Below, one piece after another: positions 36,202 through 46,875 of a stretch of 64,000 nucleotides of DNA. The stretch is from Omphiscola glabra (taxonomy: Eukaryota; Mollusca; Gastropoda; Lymnaeidae). Location of the stretch: contig OZ024807.1 in NCBI GenBank assembly GCA_964017045.1, positions 21,746,053 through 21,810,052 of the forward strand, read 5' to 3'. The first letter of the stretch is position 1, and the number at the start of each line of letters is the position of its first letter. Under the pieces are notes generated by a model. It had not been told where the DNA came from and did no database searches. It saw nothing but the letters and a program-made list of their open reading frames with translations. The position numbers were made by a program, and so were the translations under genes.

Positions 36202-36238
36202 AATATAAAGAGAATTTTATCTGATCGATCTTGCAAAA

Positions 36239-39200
36239 ATGGTTGCGCTTTCCAAACCAAATAGGCTAGTGTGTAGGATAGACAATGAAACTTTAAAGTA
36301 TTGTTATTTCGTAACGTGGCTTCTCGTCATTCTGACCATTGGCGTCTCTTACTCAAATGAACAATACGCTCAAAACTTCTCCAGACGAATCGCTCGTCGG
36401 TCGTCTCTATATACTACGGCTACAAAAGGGAGAGGATACGATTTTAACGTTCATCTAGAAAAAGATGTGATCAATTTAGGAAAAGAAATTGCTATTGAAA
36501 GAGCAACATATGTAAAACAAAATGTATCATACAACTTGTGTAAGAAAATGCATGACTTAAAATGTCATAAAAATGTATTTAAACACAAACTGCAGGTAGC
36601 TAGACAGAAGGCGAGCACTCTTCAAAAACTAAGAAGACGCCGTTTCACCCTCGGGCCTGCAACTTTTGAGTTCCCCCAAAAAACGCCAATGAAAAAACGA
36701 GGTACAAAACCACCTGGACGTAAAAGATTCAAACTCAACCGAAACAAGAGGGCCGCAACGGCCGAAAAGTCCAGATTATGGGAACATGCAACGATCCCGT
36801 ACGTGTTCGATACCATATTCTCGGGAGATGAAAAATTAAAAATTATGCTTGCCATGAGCATATGGGAAAACGCAACTTGTGTAATTTTCAAGGAAAAAGA
36901 ATCGACTGATAAAGACTATTTTCTGTTTACTGTTAAAGACTGTGGTTGTTGCTCTGATGTCGGAAGAAAAGCGAACAGTGTGCCAAAAATTTCTCTTGCC
37001 AAAGGTTGCATGAACGTAGGTATCATACTGCATGAACTGGGACACATGATTGGATTTGAGCATGAACACTCCAGACCCGATAGGGATAAATATGTTGATG
37101 TGTTTCTAGAACACGACATTAAGAACAAGACATACAATTTCGAAAAGATGAAACCAGAAGAAATAGATTCAATCGGTGAAGAGTATGACTTTGAAAGCAT
37201 CATGCACTACGGTCCAAACAAATGGGCCCCAAACAAGATAGTCCCCAAACGTCTTCCCGGTTCAGTCGTGAACCCCGAAATAGGACAACGATCTCATCTA
37301 AGTCCAGGAGACATTCGACAAACGAAGAAGCTCTACAAGTGTGCATCGTGTGGGCGGACGTTGCAAGAAGAAAGTGCGACATTCAGACACAAGCCGACTG
37401 CTGGCAAATCAGAATCATGTCACTGGCGTATACAAGCGGACTACGGGCAGAGGATCGTTCTAAACATCACAGCAATCGGAATCCCGATTTCGCCAGACTG
37501 TGTCAACGGTTACTTGGAGGTGAGAGACGGCCCTAACTCTGAGTCACCTCGAATCGGACGTTTTTGTGGTGAGGATCTTCCCGGTGTTGTGTATTCCACG
37601 GGACGAAGAATGTGGCTTGAATACAAAATATTGCGCGGAGATGGATTTGGATTTACTGCACAGTACGTTACTGAATGCGGAGGTGGAATAAGCAGTGGGG
37701 AAGGTGTCCTTGCAAGTCCAACTAATACTTATAATGAAAAATACCTTCCGAATCTTGACTGCTCGTGGCATATCACAGTAGAACCGGGTTATTTCATAGT
37801 TCTGTCCTTTGAGTCCTTCGAGTTGGAGAACAGTACCTGCTGCGAGTACGATTACCTTGAAATCAGGGAAGGAATTAAAGCAACGGGTCCCTTGATTGGC
37901 AAATATTGCGGGTTGAATTACCCCAAAAAGTTAAATTCTTCTGACAATGAACTGTTTATTAGATTTGTAAGTGACTCTGCGACACAGACAAGAGGATTTT
38001 ACATTTCATTCGTTCAGGAAATCGACGAGTGTAACAATGAGATACACGAGTGTGACCAAGTGTGCATCAACACCATCGGGGGTTACAGATGTGAATGCCG
38101 TCTCGGGTTTGATCTGAAGCCTGATGGCACAAGCTGTGAGAAGGCGTGCGGCGGTGTGATTGAGACACTAAACGGGACGATATCATCGCCTTTATTTCCG
38201 GACATGTATCCCGCGGATAAGACTTGCCAGTGGATCATTGAAGCCCCACAAAATCATACAGTCGTGCTTACGTTTACACACTTCGACCTGGAAGCGGGGC
38301 CTCGCAAATGCGTATTTGATTTCGTAAAAGTGTATCCAGAGGGAGGTGCGAAAAAATATAACAATGTTGTGCACTGTGGAGATTCGATACCCATGCCGAT
38401 AACATCAAAAGGAAACACGATGAAAATTGAGTTTAAGTCGGATAAATACGATCAGAAATCGGGGTTTTCTGCGTTTTTTGTCTCCGATTTAAACGAATGT
38501 GAGAATAAAAATGGCGGCTGCCAGGATATTTGTACGAACACGGTGGGAAGTTATTATTGCTCATGTCGAAATGGCTATATTCTCCAGGCCGATCAACGTG
38601 GATGTGTTGAGAGATGCTTTTCACTAATCAGTGAGTATTATGGCATGATAACAAGTCCGGATTTCCCCGAAGACTACCCGAGAAACACTGAATGTGATTG
38701 GCTACTCACAGCACCTCTTGGACACAGGATACGTCTTGCCTTCCAATCACTATCCCTAGAGCCACATCAAAATTGTAACTACGACAGCCTCAACATTTTC
38801 GACGGTGACAATAAAAATGCCAGTTTGATTGGTCGATACTGTGGTTCAATATTCCCGGAACTCGTCATTTCTGCATCAAACAACATGTTTGTTTCTTTCA
38901 CGTCTGACTCGTCGGTGCAAAAAAAGGGTTTCGAGGCCCAGCACGACACGGTTTGTGGGAGTTTTCTCGAGGCGACGTTCACACCACAAACAATCGTGTC
39001 CCATGTCAACTACGGAATTTTAAACTATGATACATGGGAGGACTGCGACTGGGTAATAAAAGCACAGACAGGATTTAAAGTGGAGCTAAATTTTCAGGCT
39101 TTCAACCTAGAGTACCAACAAGACTGCGATTTCGACTCTGTAATCGTTTACGACGGTATTGACGACTCGGCCCCTGCACTAGGCACGTTTTGCGGGAACA

Positions 39201-39340
39201 AGTTACCAGGTCGAATTGTATCCGAGTCACCTAGTCTTCTAGTCAAATTTACAACTGACAATACGATACACAAAAAAGGGTTTTCTTTTGAATTTAAAAA
39301 AGTTGTGAGCTCACTGAAGAAAAAAGATTATCTTGATTAG
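36239..39340 (+). CDS. Tolloid-like astacin metalloprotease, full length (copy 2)
   Basis: Intronless 1033-codon frame with the complete tolloid layout. Signal/hydrophobic segment at about 20-40; propeptide ending RNKR (furin-type) at 168-171 before AAT; astacin domain 172-368 with HELGHMIGFEHE (265-276; zinc ligands H265, H269, H275; catalytic E266), Met-turn SIMHY (M322, Y324) and the CGCC loop; CUB1 (from C371), CUB2 (from C480), EGF1 (595-636), CUB3 (from C637), EGF2 (750-790, DLNEC...NTVGSYYCSC), CUB4 (from C793) and CUB5 (from C906), then a lysine-rich end. Length matches typical tolloids (about 1000 aa). Such secreted proteases cleave chordin and matrix precursors. The absence of coding introns is unusual for the family and suggests a retrogene origin. 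Of the three copies this is the most likely to be fully functional. Confidence 0.95.
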   Translation: MVALSKPNRLVCRIDNETLKYCYFVTWLLVILTIGVSYSNEQYAQNFSRRIARRSSLYTTATKGRGYDFNVHLEKDVINLGKEIAIERATYVKQNVSYNLCKKMHDLKCHKNVFKHKLQVARQKASTLQKLRRRRFTLGPATFEFPQKTPMKKRGTKPPGRKRFKLNRNKRAATAEKSRLWEHATIPYVFDTIFSGDEKLKIMLAMSIWENATCVIFKEKESTDKDYFLFTVKDCGCCSDVGRKANSVPKISLAKGCMNVGIILHELGHMIGFEHEHSRPDRDKYVDVFLEHDIKNKTYNFEKMKPEEIDSIGEEYDFESIMHYGPNKWAPNKIVPKRLPGSVVNPEIGQRSHLSPGDIRQTKKLYKCASCGRTLQEESATFRHKPTAGKSESCHWRIQADYGQRIVLNITAIGIPISPDCVNGYLEVRDGPNSESPRIGRFCGEDLPGVVYSTGRRMWLEYKILRGDGFGFTAQYVTECGGGISSGEGVLASPTNTYNEKYLPNLDCSWHITVEPGYFIVLSFESFELENSTCCEYDYLEIREGIKATGPLIGKYCGLNYPKKLNSSDNELFIRFVSDSATQTRGFYISFVQEIDECNNEIHECDQVCINTIGGYRCECRLGFDLKPDGTSCEKACGGVIETLNGTISSPLFPDMYPADKTCQWIIEAPQNHTVVLTFTHFDLEAGPRKCVFDFVKVYPEGGAKKYNNVVHCGDSIPMPITSKGNTMKIEFKSDKYDQKSGFSAFFVSDLNECENKNGGCQDICTNTVGSYYCSCRNGYILQADQRGCVERCFSLISEYYGMITSPDFPEDYPRNTECDWLLTAPLGHRIRLAFQSLSLEPHQNCNYDSLNIFDGDNKNASLIGRYCGSIFPELVISASNNMFVSFTSDSSVQKKGFEAQHDTVCGSFLEATFTPQTIVSHVNYGILNYDTWEDCDWVIKAQTGFKVELNFQAFNLEYQQDCDFDSVIVYDGIDDSAPALGTFCGNKLPGRIVSESPSLLVKFTTDNTIHKKGFSFEFKKVVSSLKKKDYLD

Positions 39341-41256
39341 CGAAACCTTTGTGTAAATAGTTCGTTAAAGAATGTATTAATCTAATTTATGAACAACCTG
39401 AACAGTTCAAACCCGTATTTTAAAAGATGTGTATTTATGAGATATGATGATGTGTATGGAGATCTGGAAAAAAGTATTGTCTAAATTAGAGTGATGTAAT
39501 TGTAAAAAAAAATATGTTTTAATTTAAGTAAAAACTTTGAATTATTTATAATTAAATAGTAAGAGTAATGGTTCCATGGCTTTAAGTGTTAAATAGTAAT
39601 AGAAATAAATTAATGGAAATACTATTTTTAACGTGTGTTATTATATTTTGATGAAATAATTTTATATGTGATATTTAAAACTTTCAAATCCAAAGATGCT
39701 CAAGTGGACAAAGTCACATGTCTAACTTTAGTTGTCTGGAATACATGAGCAGATTTGATGTCAATGTTTTAAAAAAGAATTGTGATATACCCCTGCAATA
39801 AAATGTTGATCAATGTCTCAGTTGATAGATTAAATACAACGAATGTATACTACTGGCTGAACCGAATTGCATCTAAAAAAATAATCTATAAGCCAAAGCC
39901 ATCGCGTGAAATCTATAACACCTGGTGTGGCAGTATGCATCGGACATTTAATTGACTTAAATTTGTCATGTATATTTAAGGAGTAAAATTTGTGACATAA
40001 TAGGGGTGTGTTAAAATATCAACTATGGGTACAAGGTGGCACAATGCAGAAAAGTTAAAAAAGGGATTTCCAAAGCACACAAGACAGCTCCGACTATATG
40101 ACAGAATGTTTCAGAACCTTAGTTAATTAAGTAAAAGATTAAGTTAAGAATAATGAATATTTTACTTGCCAAAAAAAAGCTACTACTAACGTCAATTTTA
40201 TTATTTTGGACTACAACATTATTGTTTATAAACGTTATTGTTATTTTCTAGATTGGTGTTGTCATAAAACAAAGTAAATATTGAAAGTTACTAATTTTAG
40301 ATATAATATGTTGATATAATATGTATAATGTAATGAATTAAGAAAATCGCTGGAAAATGCATCTGGTTGAAGTTCGGATACAGAACATTATCTATTCCAA
40401 GGCACCGTTCTTTAGAAAAATTAATTCGATAACATTTTTCCATTGAAATAAATGTTAATTAGCTTATTCATTAAAAGGCTTAGAATTGCGGGATTTTTAA
40501 TAACATTTTAAAGTTGTATTCTATCATTCAAAAGATCTTTTTTTGTGAACTAGCAGCCTCACAATGGCTTACGACACCATGAATTCCACTTATTAGTCGA
40601 AATGTATCACACCACCATCTGCTCGCTTTAAAGAATTCAAACTTGGGCACTTCCAAACGTTTGTTCTGGCTAACAATTAACAACCATGCAATTGCCTGGC
40701 GCCTTCTCATAAAAACCAATGTCTCGCTAACACTGCCACTACACCAAAGCCCCCTGCTTTCATTAATCCAATCTGACAACAGTTTTTCTACTTTAACTAT
40801 CATTTTAGATATTTTCTCGGTTAAATCAGCCCCCCCCCCTTTTTTTCTTTAACCACATCATACAACTTTATTGCATCAGTGTTCTTTAGACTAGTACAAA
40901 TAAAAAATTCCTCAATATTGAATGTCTTTGAGATGGATGTAGGAAACACGCAGACTATTAATATACATCTTGACTTCTACATTAACACGATTCCCATTAA
41001 TAACAAGTTTCTCTTTATACACTATAATGAGGGCTGAAAAAATGGCTAAATTAAACAAGCAAAAAGCACTTTTGAGCTGATGAGGTTAAGTGGCAGAAGT
41101 TGGGATGTTTGTTCACAAAACGAATTATCCTCTGTAACTGATTTGTTCGTTAAACAAAACGTTCGTTATCCGAGCTTGCGCTACATTTAAATATATAAAG
41201 TATTAATTTTCTTAGCATTAATATAAGTTAAACATTAATATTCAAATTCGTTACCC
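39341..41256. other. 3' flank of tolloid copy 2, non-coding
   Basis: 39610-40290 has no counterpart in the copy 1 flank, consistent with the deletion there. 40290-41250 aligns in patches with 4180-4340 and 6050-6700. No further gene recognised. Confidence 0.6.
39604..39609 (+). terminator. Candidate polyadenylation signal of tolloid copy 2
   Basis: AATAAA about 265 bp past the stop codon. Not verified by transcript data. Confidence 0.35.
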
Positions 41257-41500
41257 GAAATTTGTTTGGAAGAAATTTCGTCGACGGAAATTGATCGACG
41301 GAAGTTTTGTCGCACAGAAGTTTGGTTGAATTTTTTTGAAAGCACTATACTAAGTTGTATAATAAAATACTGCGCCCAAAAACAAATTTGACGCCAAATT
41401 TAATCGTGTGAACTGTAAAAACAATTCGACCAAGCTTCCGTTCAATAAAACTTTCCTCGATCAATTTTCCATCGACGAAATTTATTTTTTCAAAAATTTC
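41257..41500. mobile_element. Foldback element / MITE with ~75-bp inverted repeats
   Basis: The first 75 bases (GAAATTTGTTTGGAAGAAAT, TTCGTCGACGGAAATTGATC...) are nearly the reverse complement of the last 75 (…ATTTTCCATCGACGAAATTT…AAAAATTTC). The element is 244 bp and is absent from the paralogous flank near 6700. No clear target duplication. Superfamily unknown. Confidence 0.75.
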
Positions 41501-41589
41501 AGGATGTGATTCAAATTGATTCAATCATTTATTTAACATGGTAACGGTATTTGAGAAATATGCTCAACACCAACAAAACCTATAACACG

Positions 41590-42690
41590 TCTTTGTGGAT
41601 TTCAGAGGACATTCGACAGGGTTTGGCAGGCTTCTTTATGGGCCACCATGAGACACTACAACATCAACACAAAATTAACCAGAGTGATAAGCAGCCTCTA
41701 TGATAAGGCCACCAGCGCAGTCTTCTTCAACAATAACATCGGAGAATGGTTCAAGACCAAGGTTGGAGTAAGACAAGGCTGCTTGCTCTCCCCCACCCTC
41801 TTCAACATCTTCTTAGAGAGAATAATGTCAGATGCACTGGAAACGCATGTAGGGACAGTCAGCATTGGTGGCAGAACAATCAGCAACCTACGCTTTGCGG
41901 ATGACATAAATGGACTGGCTGGAAGCGAAGAAGAGCTAGCCAACCTGGTAAAGCGACTCGACAAGACTTCATCGTCCTTTTGCAAGCAAATCAGTGCAGA
42001 AAAGACAAAAATGATAACAAATAGCACCACTGGCATCACCACTGAAATTAAGATCGGTGATGAAAGATTAGAGACAGTTGGCAGCTTCAAGTACCTCGGA
42101 GCAATAGTCTCGGAAGAAGGCTCCATGCCCGAATTGATGGCCAAGATTGCACAGACCACATCAGCACTAAAGAGGCTCAAGAAAATATAAAAAGACAAAA
42201 ATATAGCTCCCAGCACCAAAGTAAGACTGATGCACTCATTAATCCTCTCCATTTTCTTATATGCCTGTGAGTCCTGGACATTAACAGCAGAACTTGAAAA
42301 GAAAATAAAGGCGATGGAGATGAGATGTTTGGTAGGAATTCTTGGCATCTGCTATAGGGACCATATCACCAATGAACAATTAAAAGAAAGGATTCGTCAA
42401 GCAACTGGGCAGTACAATGACCTCCTGGCGTCTTTAAAAAAGCGCAAACTTGAATGGTATGACCACGTGACCAGAAAACAAGGGCTCGCCAAAAAAATCT
42501 TACAGGCACAACTAGAGGAGGAAGAAGAAGAGGAAGACAAAGAAAAAGATGGGAAGATAACATCAACGAATGGACGGGATTACAACTAGACGATGTTATG
42601 CATAGGGCAGGAGACCGAGAGGAATAGAGAAGAATAGTTTTTATGTCATCTGTGGCGCCCCAACGGTCGAAAGACTACGGGACACGATGA
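41590..42690 (+). mobile_element. 5'-truncated RTE-like LINE, reverse transcriptase pseudogene
   Basis: Encodes TFDRVWQASLWATMRHY, SLYDKATSAVFF, GVRQGCLLSPTLFNIFLE (RT motif), LRFADDINGLAGSEEEL (catalytic motif), QISAEKTKMITN, FKYLGAIVSEEG, then after a nonsense codon at 42188-42190 a C-terminal YACESWTL...KKRKLEWYDHVTR region and a SSVAPQRSKDYGTR-like end (about 42640-42685) followed by a (GAT)n tail. Frameshifts near 41610 and near 42550 plus the stop make it inactive. No endonuclease domain. Absent from the copy 1 flank. Confidence 0.87.
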
Positions 42691-42699
42691 TGATGATCA

Positions 42700-43926
42700 A
42701 CGGTAGGCATTTTCCATAAATTATTTTTTTTTTTAAAGTTACATTTAATTTCATTAAAAAGAAATAATCCTCCTGAGATGCATTTGTGTGAAACGCCATA
42801 TGAAAGTTTGTGCTAAATTATATACATCTGATATTTTGTGTGATATCTAGTAGGAGATAAAGTATATATTATGATCGTCTCTGTAGTTTAGATTTTTTTG
42901 ACATTTTAAAAGCTTTAAACATCTAAATGTGTAATTTAAAAAAATGAAAAAATAATTAAATGAACTATGTCCAAAATATTGTTATGTTATGAGTGTCAAT
43001 TAGGAATGATCATTCAATGTTCTTAATTATGTTGCAAATGGCTTTAAGAAGATGGCTTTATGGAAGATAAGAAAAAGTAAAAAAGTTATACTCAAATTAA
43101 ATCATCAACTTATTTGTTCTTTAGGTTCGCTAGATGTGTTGAGAGAGGGGATCCGCTGACCCTAGCTTTATGTTCATGTGTCTTTTTGTGTAAAAAAAAA
43201 AAATTACCTTGTCACTCTATGGATAAAAAAAACAATATTTGGTTTTCGAAATCCAGTTCTTAACCGGATTTCGGTTTTTACATTCATGGCTCGAGTACTG
43301 CAGGAACACATGGTTGAGACGTTCTTGTATTTATTTATTTATTTTATGTGTGTGAGAAATAAATGGCCTACATATTTATTTCGGGTGTTAGGGGTAGGTT
43401 AAAGGGATCTTGGAAGAGTTCCCACAGTTTTCACTAAAAGGAATTGACGCCTATTATCATATCTGCAGACGTAGCCCGCATGTCTATGTACTAATGCTGT
43501 AACCCCCTGACACAACTACACCAGTTGATGAAACTACAGATGAAACATCAGCATTTAGATAGGTCATGTACTTATTAGGTTTCACATGGGCGTAGCTAGT
43601 GTTAGTGCCCTAACCCCCCCCCCCCACCCACCCTTTCACACTTGTCAAAGAAAAAAATATCTGCTCTATGCGAAAATGCAGCCTCTCAATTTAGAAACAA
43701 AATATTACCACTCGCCGCCCATGACCTCCTCTGCCCCCATTCATGCCACTCGTACTTGCAGTCCCCTGTAGTTCTTATCATTTCGCATCCTGTAATCGTA
43801 ATATACTATTTGGCCATTTTTTTACAGAGAAGATGTACACTACGAACATATGAAGTGTCCGATCCATCATGAATGCTCTAAAAGTGTAAAAAGTCTGTAT
43901 TTTAAAGACAATAAGATGTAGAGGGG

Positions 43927-43959
<33 letters not shown>

Positions 43960-44210
43960 GAGAAAGAAAGACGTAAAGATAGAGACGAGAGCATACATTG
44001 AAAGGACAGATACAATTCCATGGAAACAGCCAACTAATTTTATTGATTAGGATTGTCGAACCTATTGATATCTGCACATTTTCTCATATCTTGGAATCTA
44101 TCTGGACATAGGCACTCCCAATATGTTTGTCTGTGACATTGATCAAATTAGATTATAAACATTGTGTAGCGATTTGCGGCACCCATGTGAGGAAGCCACG
44201 ACTCCTTAGG
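42700..44210. other. Non-coding interval with GA microsatellite
   Basis: 42720-43150 matches 6720-7190. 43170-44210 is not present next to copy 1. It includes a C-rich run near 43613 and a GA microsatellite at 43925-43965. No supported gene. Confidence 0.55.
43925..43965. repeat. (GA)n microsatellite
   Basis: Nearly pure GA dinucleotide run, then GA/AAAG-rich sequence. Confidence 0.95.
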
Positions 44211-44213
44211 GCA

Positions 44214-44382
44214 CTGGTTCTCAAACTGTGGGTCGTGACCACTTTGTCGGTCGATCAACACCTTTCATGTGGGTCGCCTAAGACCATCGGAAAACACATA
44301 CACTCTACAGTTATGAAGTAGAAACGAAAATAATTTTGTTGTTTGGGGTCGCCACAACTTGAAGAACTGTATTTAAGGGTCA
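44214..44382 (-). mobile_element. SPIN-like hAT MITE, truncated
   Basis: Plus strand begins CACTGGTTCTCAAACTGTGG and contains TCGCCTAAGACCATC, ACAGTTATGAAGTAG and GAACTGTATT in the order expected for a reversed SPIN-type element. The final ~30 bp, including the second terminal repeat, are missing where the sequence passes straight into the LINE fragment at 44383. Confidence 0.7.
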
Positions 44383-44383
44383 C

Positions 44384-45060
44384 TTCGATACTCCTCGAAC
44401 ATTGAGGTAAACTATTCCATAACTTTGGCGCTACCGCTTCAAAAGAGCGCTCTCAGTACGACTTTTTTCTGTGTTCATCCACATTGGGAATTTTCAGTAA
44501 GGACTGAGTTGATGAACGTAGGTTCTTTAAGGTTACATGTTTATAAAGCAGTTCTTTCAGATATTCCGGTGCAGAGCCGTCTATGCAACTATACGGCAAG
44601 GACATAATTGTGTGGTTAATGCGTTCACTCACAGGAACCCAATGGAGATCTAGTAGAACTGGGGTGATTTGGTCAGATTTCTTTATCAGCGATACAATGC
44701 GTGCTGCAGAATTGTGTACCTTATGAAGTCTCTGAATTTGGTTCTGAGGTAAGCCCCACATACAACTGTTACAATAATCTAAGCTTGACTGGATTAGAGT
44801 TGCCGCTACAGCATTTGCTGTTCTCTTATTGAGTTGAGGACACAGCTGACCCAGGGCGCGTAGATACAGAAGCAAGCCCTGACTACAGAACTGATATGTG
44901 GAATCATACTGAGGTTACTATTAATATAAAAACCAAAATTTCGAACAGTGGAGGACAACGGGCTCTCTGATTCACCAACTTTTATTGATGTGATAGCAAC
45001 TTTCCAAAGATTGGAAAGTATTTTTGAACATCTGACTGAAGACGAATGACATAAATAAAT
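44384..45060 (-). mobile_element. Degenerate CR1/L2-like LINE 3' fragment (spacer copy B)
   Basis: Paralogue of 7330-7990, encoding the same C-terminal reverse transcriptase region (SSLDYCNSCMWGLPQNQIQ, SERINHTIMSLPYSC, PEYLKELL). Here the nonsense codon of copy A is absent but a frameshift lies near 44860. The 3' UTR and CAAT tail seen in copy A are missing. Confidence 0.8.
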
Positions 45061-45854
45061 AAGGTAAAAAAAAATAAAAAATCGAAGTTTTTTTAAAAAA
45101 TACTCCTCCAAAGGGTCTCAATTTTTTTATTTTTTTTTTAGGTTTTGTTGCTGCATCTTGTTTTCTTGGACACGAAACTGTAAGTCTAATTAATAAAGTG
45201 ATGCTTTTTCGGATGGTTTGATAAATTATTGAAAACGTTTATGGGGACACAGACTCAGTGGCCTATCAAGGTTTCCTTGACTTAACAAGGGATGCTCCGA
45301 GTGCCAAACTTGCCAAGAAGAAAACAAAAAAAAGAAAGTTCCTCAAAAGTTACCGCCATGCAACATAATAAATAAATCTAACCAGGGACCACCAAACCAC
45401 CTCCCCACTCCCCATTTCTACGCCACTGCAGTGATTATCATTAATCAAATACAAAATAAATAAAATAATTAAAAGTGCAAAATTTAACCCCAAAAAAGCA
45501 AATCTATATGTATTTATCTCAACAAGTATGTCCTTATTGAGATATAATATAGAACAGTATTTTACTTAATTATATATAAAAAATATTTTCTTTTGAACGG
45601 TTTATAGTCACTGCGGTGCAATTATATTTTGTTCCCAGTTACTGCATCTTGCGCAAGTTAATAAACTTGTTTGAGTATACTTAAAATAAGCATTACATTC
45701 TTTGATATACCTTAAATGATTTATTTTTAAATATTGACCATTGAAGCTATGCTGGTATTATCAGTATTCAAATGATTTACCATCGTTTAGTTGATGGAGA
45801 TTGTCTACGTGTAAAACATTTCCTTGATCATCAAAGTCTCAAAGACGATATTTA

Positions 45855-45910
45855 TGTTCGTATGTTCCTAAATGATGTTAATATGTTCCTAAATGATGTT
45901 CGTATCTCGA
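45855..45910. repeat. Short 21-bp repeat remnant
   Basis: About two units of the 21-bp repeat that has ten copies at 10141-10356. Confidence 0.75.
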
Positions 45911-46157
45911 AAATCTTGAAACCCAATTTTCCATTATATCTAACAGAAAATCATGTAATCTGTTTCCGGATACAAATTTAAAAAGCAATCAATTGGACCA
46001 TTTTAACTTGTTATTCCGTCATTCATTCAATAGTCAGCACAAACAGATATACATCCTTACAGCAACTGAATATAAAACTAATTAACAAATTGTATTGTAT
46101 GATTACCCAAATACAGAAATAGTTACCGACAAAATCAAATATCATGTGCAGTATATA

Positions 46158-46345
46158 CAGTGGCGTAGTGAGGGGGGAGCAAGGGGGGCATCATGCCCCG
46201 GGCGCTACTCACAAAGGGGCGCCAAATGGTATATTTTACTATATATTGTATGGTTTTCGAATAAAGGGGGGGCGCTAAAAAGGTATTGGGGGTCGCTAAA
46301 AAAGGTATTGTGCCCCGGGCGCGAGTTAAGCTCGCTACGCCACTG
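46158..46345. mobile_element. 188-bp hAT-type MITE with perfect 8-bp target duplication
   Basis: Begins CAGTGGCGTAGTGAGG and ends CTCGCTACGCCACTG. GCCCCGGGCGC occurs near each end. Flanked by AGTATATA at 46150-46157 and 46346-46353. The other spacer copy has one AGTAGATA at 10597-10604 and no insert. An 8-bp duplication and CA...TG ends fit the hAT superfamily. Confidence 0.93.
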
Positions 46346-46369
46346 AGTATATACCTCACAAAACCATTC

Positions 46370-46870
46370 GTTTGGTCCCACAAACACCAATCGTTAATCC
46401 CACAAACACCACTGGTTAGTCCCACAAACACCACTTTTAATCCCACAAACATCACTCGTTGGTCCCACAAACAGCACTCGCTGGTCCCACAAACACCACT
46501 AGTTGTTCCCACAAACACAACTAGTTGGTCCCACAAACATCACTCGTTGGTCCCACAAACACCACTCGTTGGTCCCACAAACACCATACGTTGGTCCCAA
46601 AAAAACTCACTCGTTTTTCCCCAAAAAAGCACTCGTTGGTCACAAACACACTCACAACTACTTGGATACCTACAACTCGTTTGTCGCAACAAACACACCA
46701 ATTGGTCTCACACACACAACTCATTTTTAATACACATAAATTGTTGATCGAAAACAAATATTGTTGGTTAGACACACTACTCGCTGGTCACACACACTAA
46801 CAGTTGGTCCCATGCATCACTACTTGTCACACACATTGAGTGTCTTGTTCAAACTCATCACTTGATGGTA
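46370..46870. repeat. 22-bp minisatellite (spacer copy B)
   Basis: Paralogue of 10615-11110, with similar unit order and length. Confidence 0.9.
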
Positions 46871-46875
46871 ATACA

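Noticed and set aside
36622..39023. Antisense and alternate-frame open frames within the tolloid genes
   Set aside because: Shadows of the real coding frame; no conserved features.
43642..44077. Overlapping open frames near the GA microsatellite
   Set aside because: Low-complexity translation (serine/leucine-rich from GA/TC); no support.
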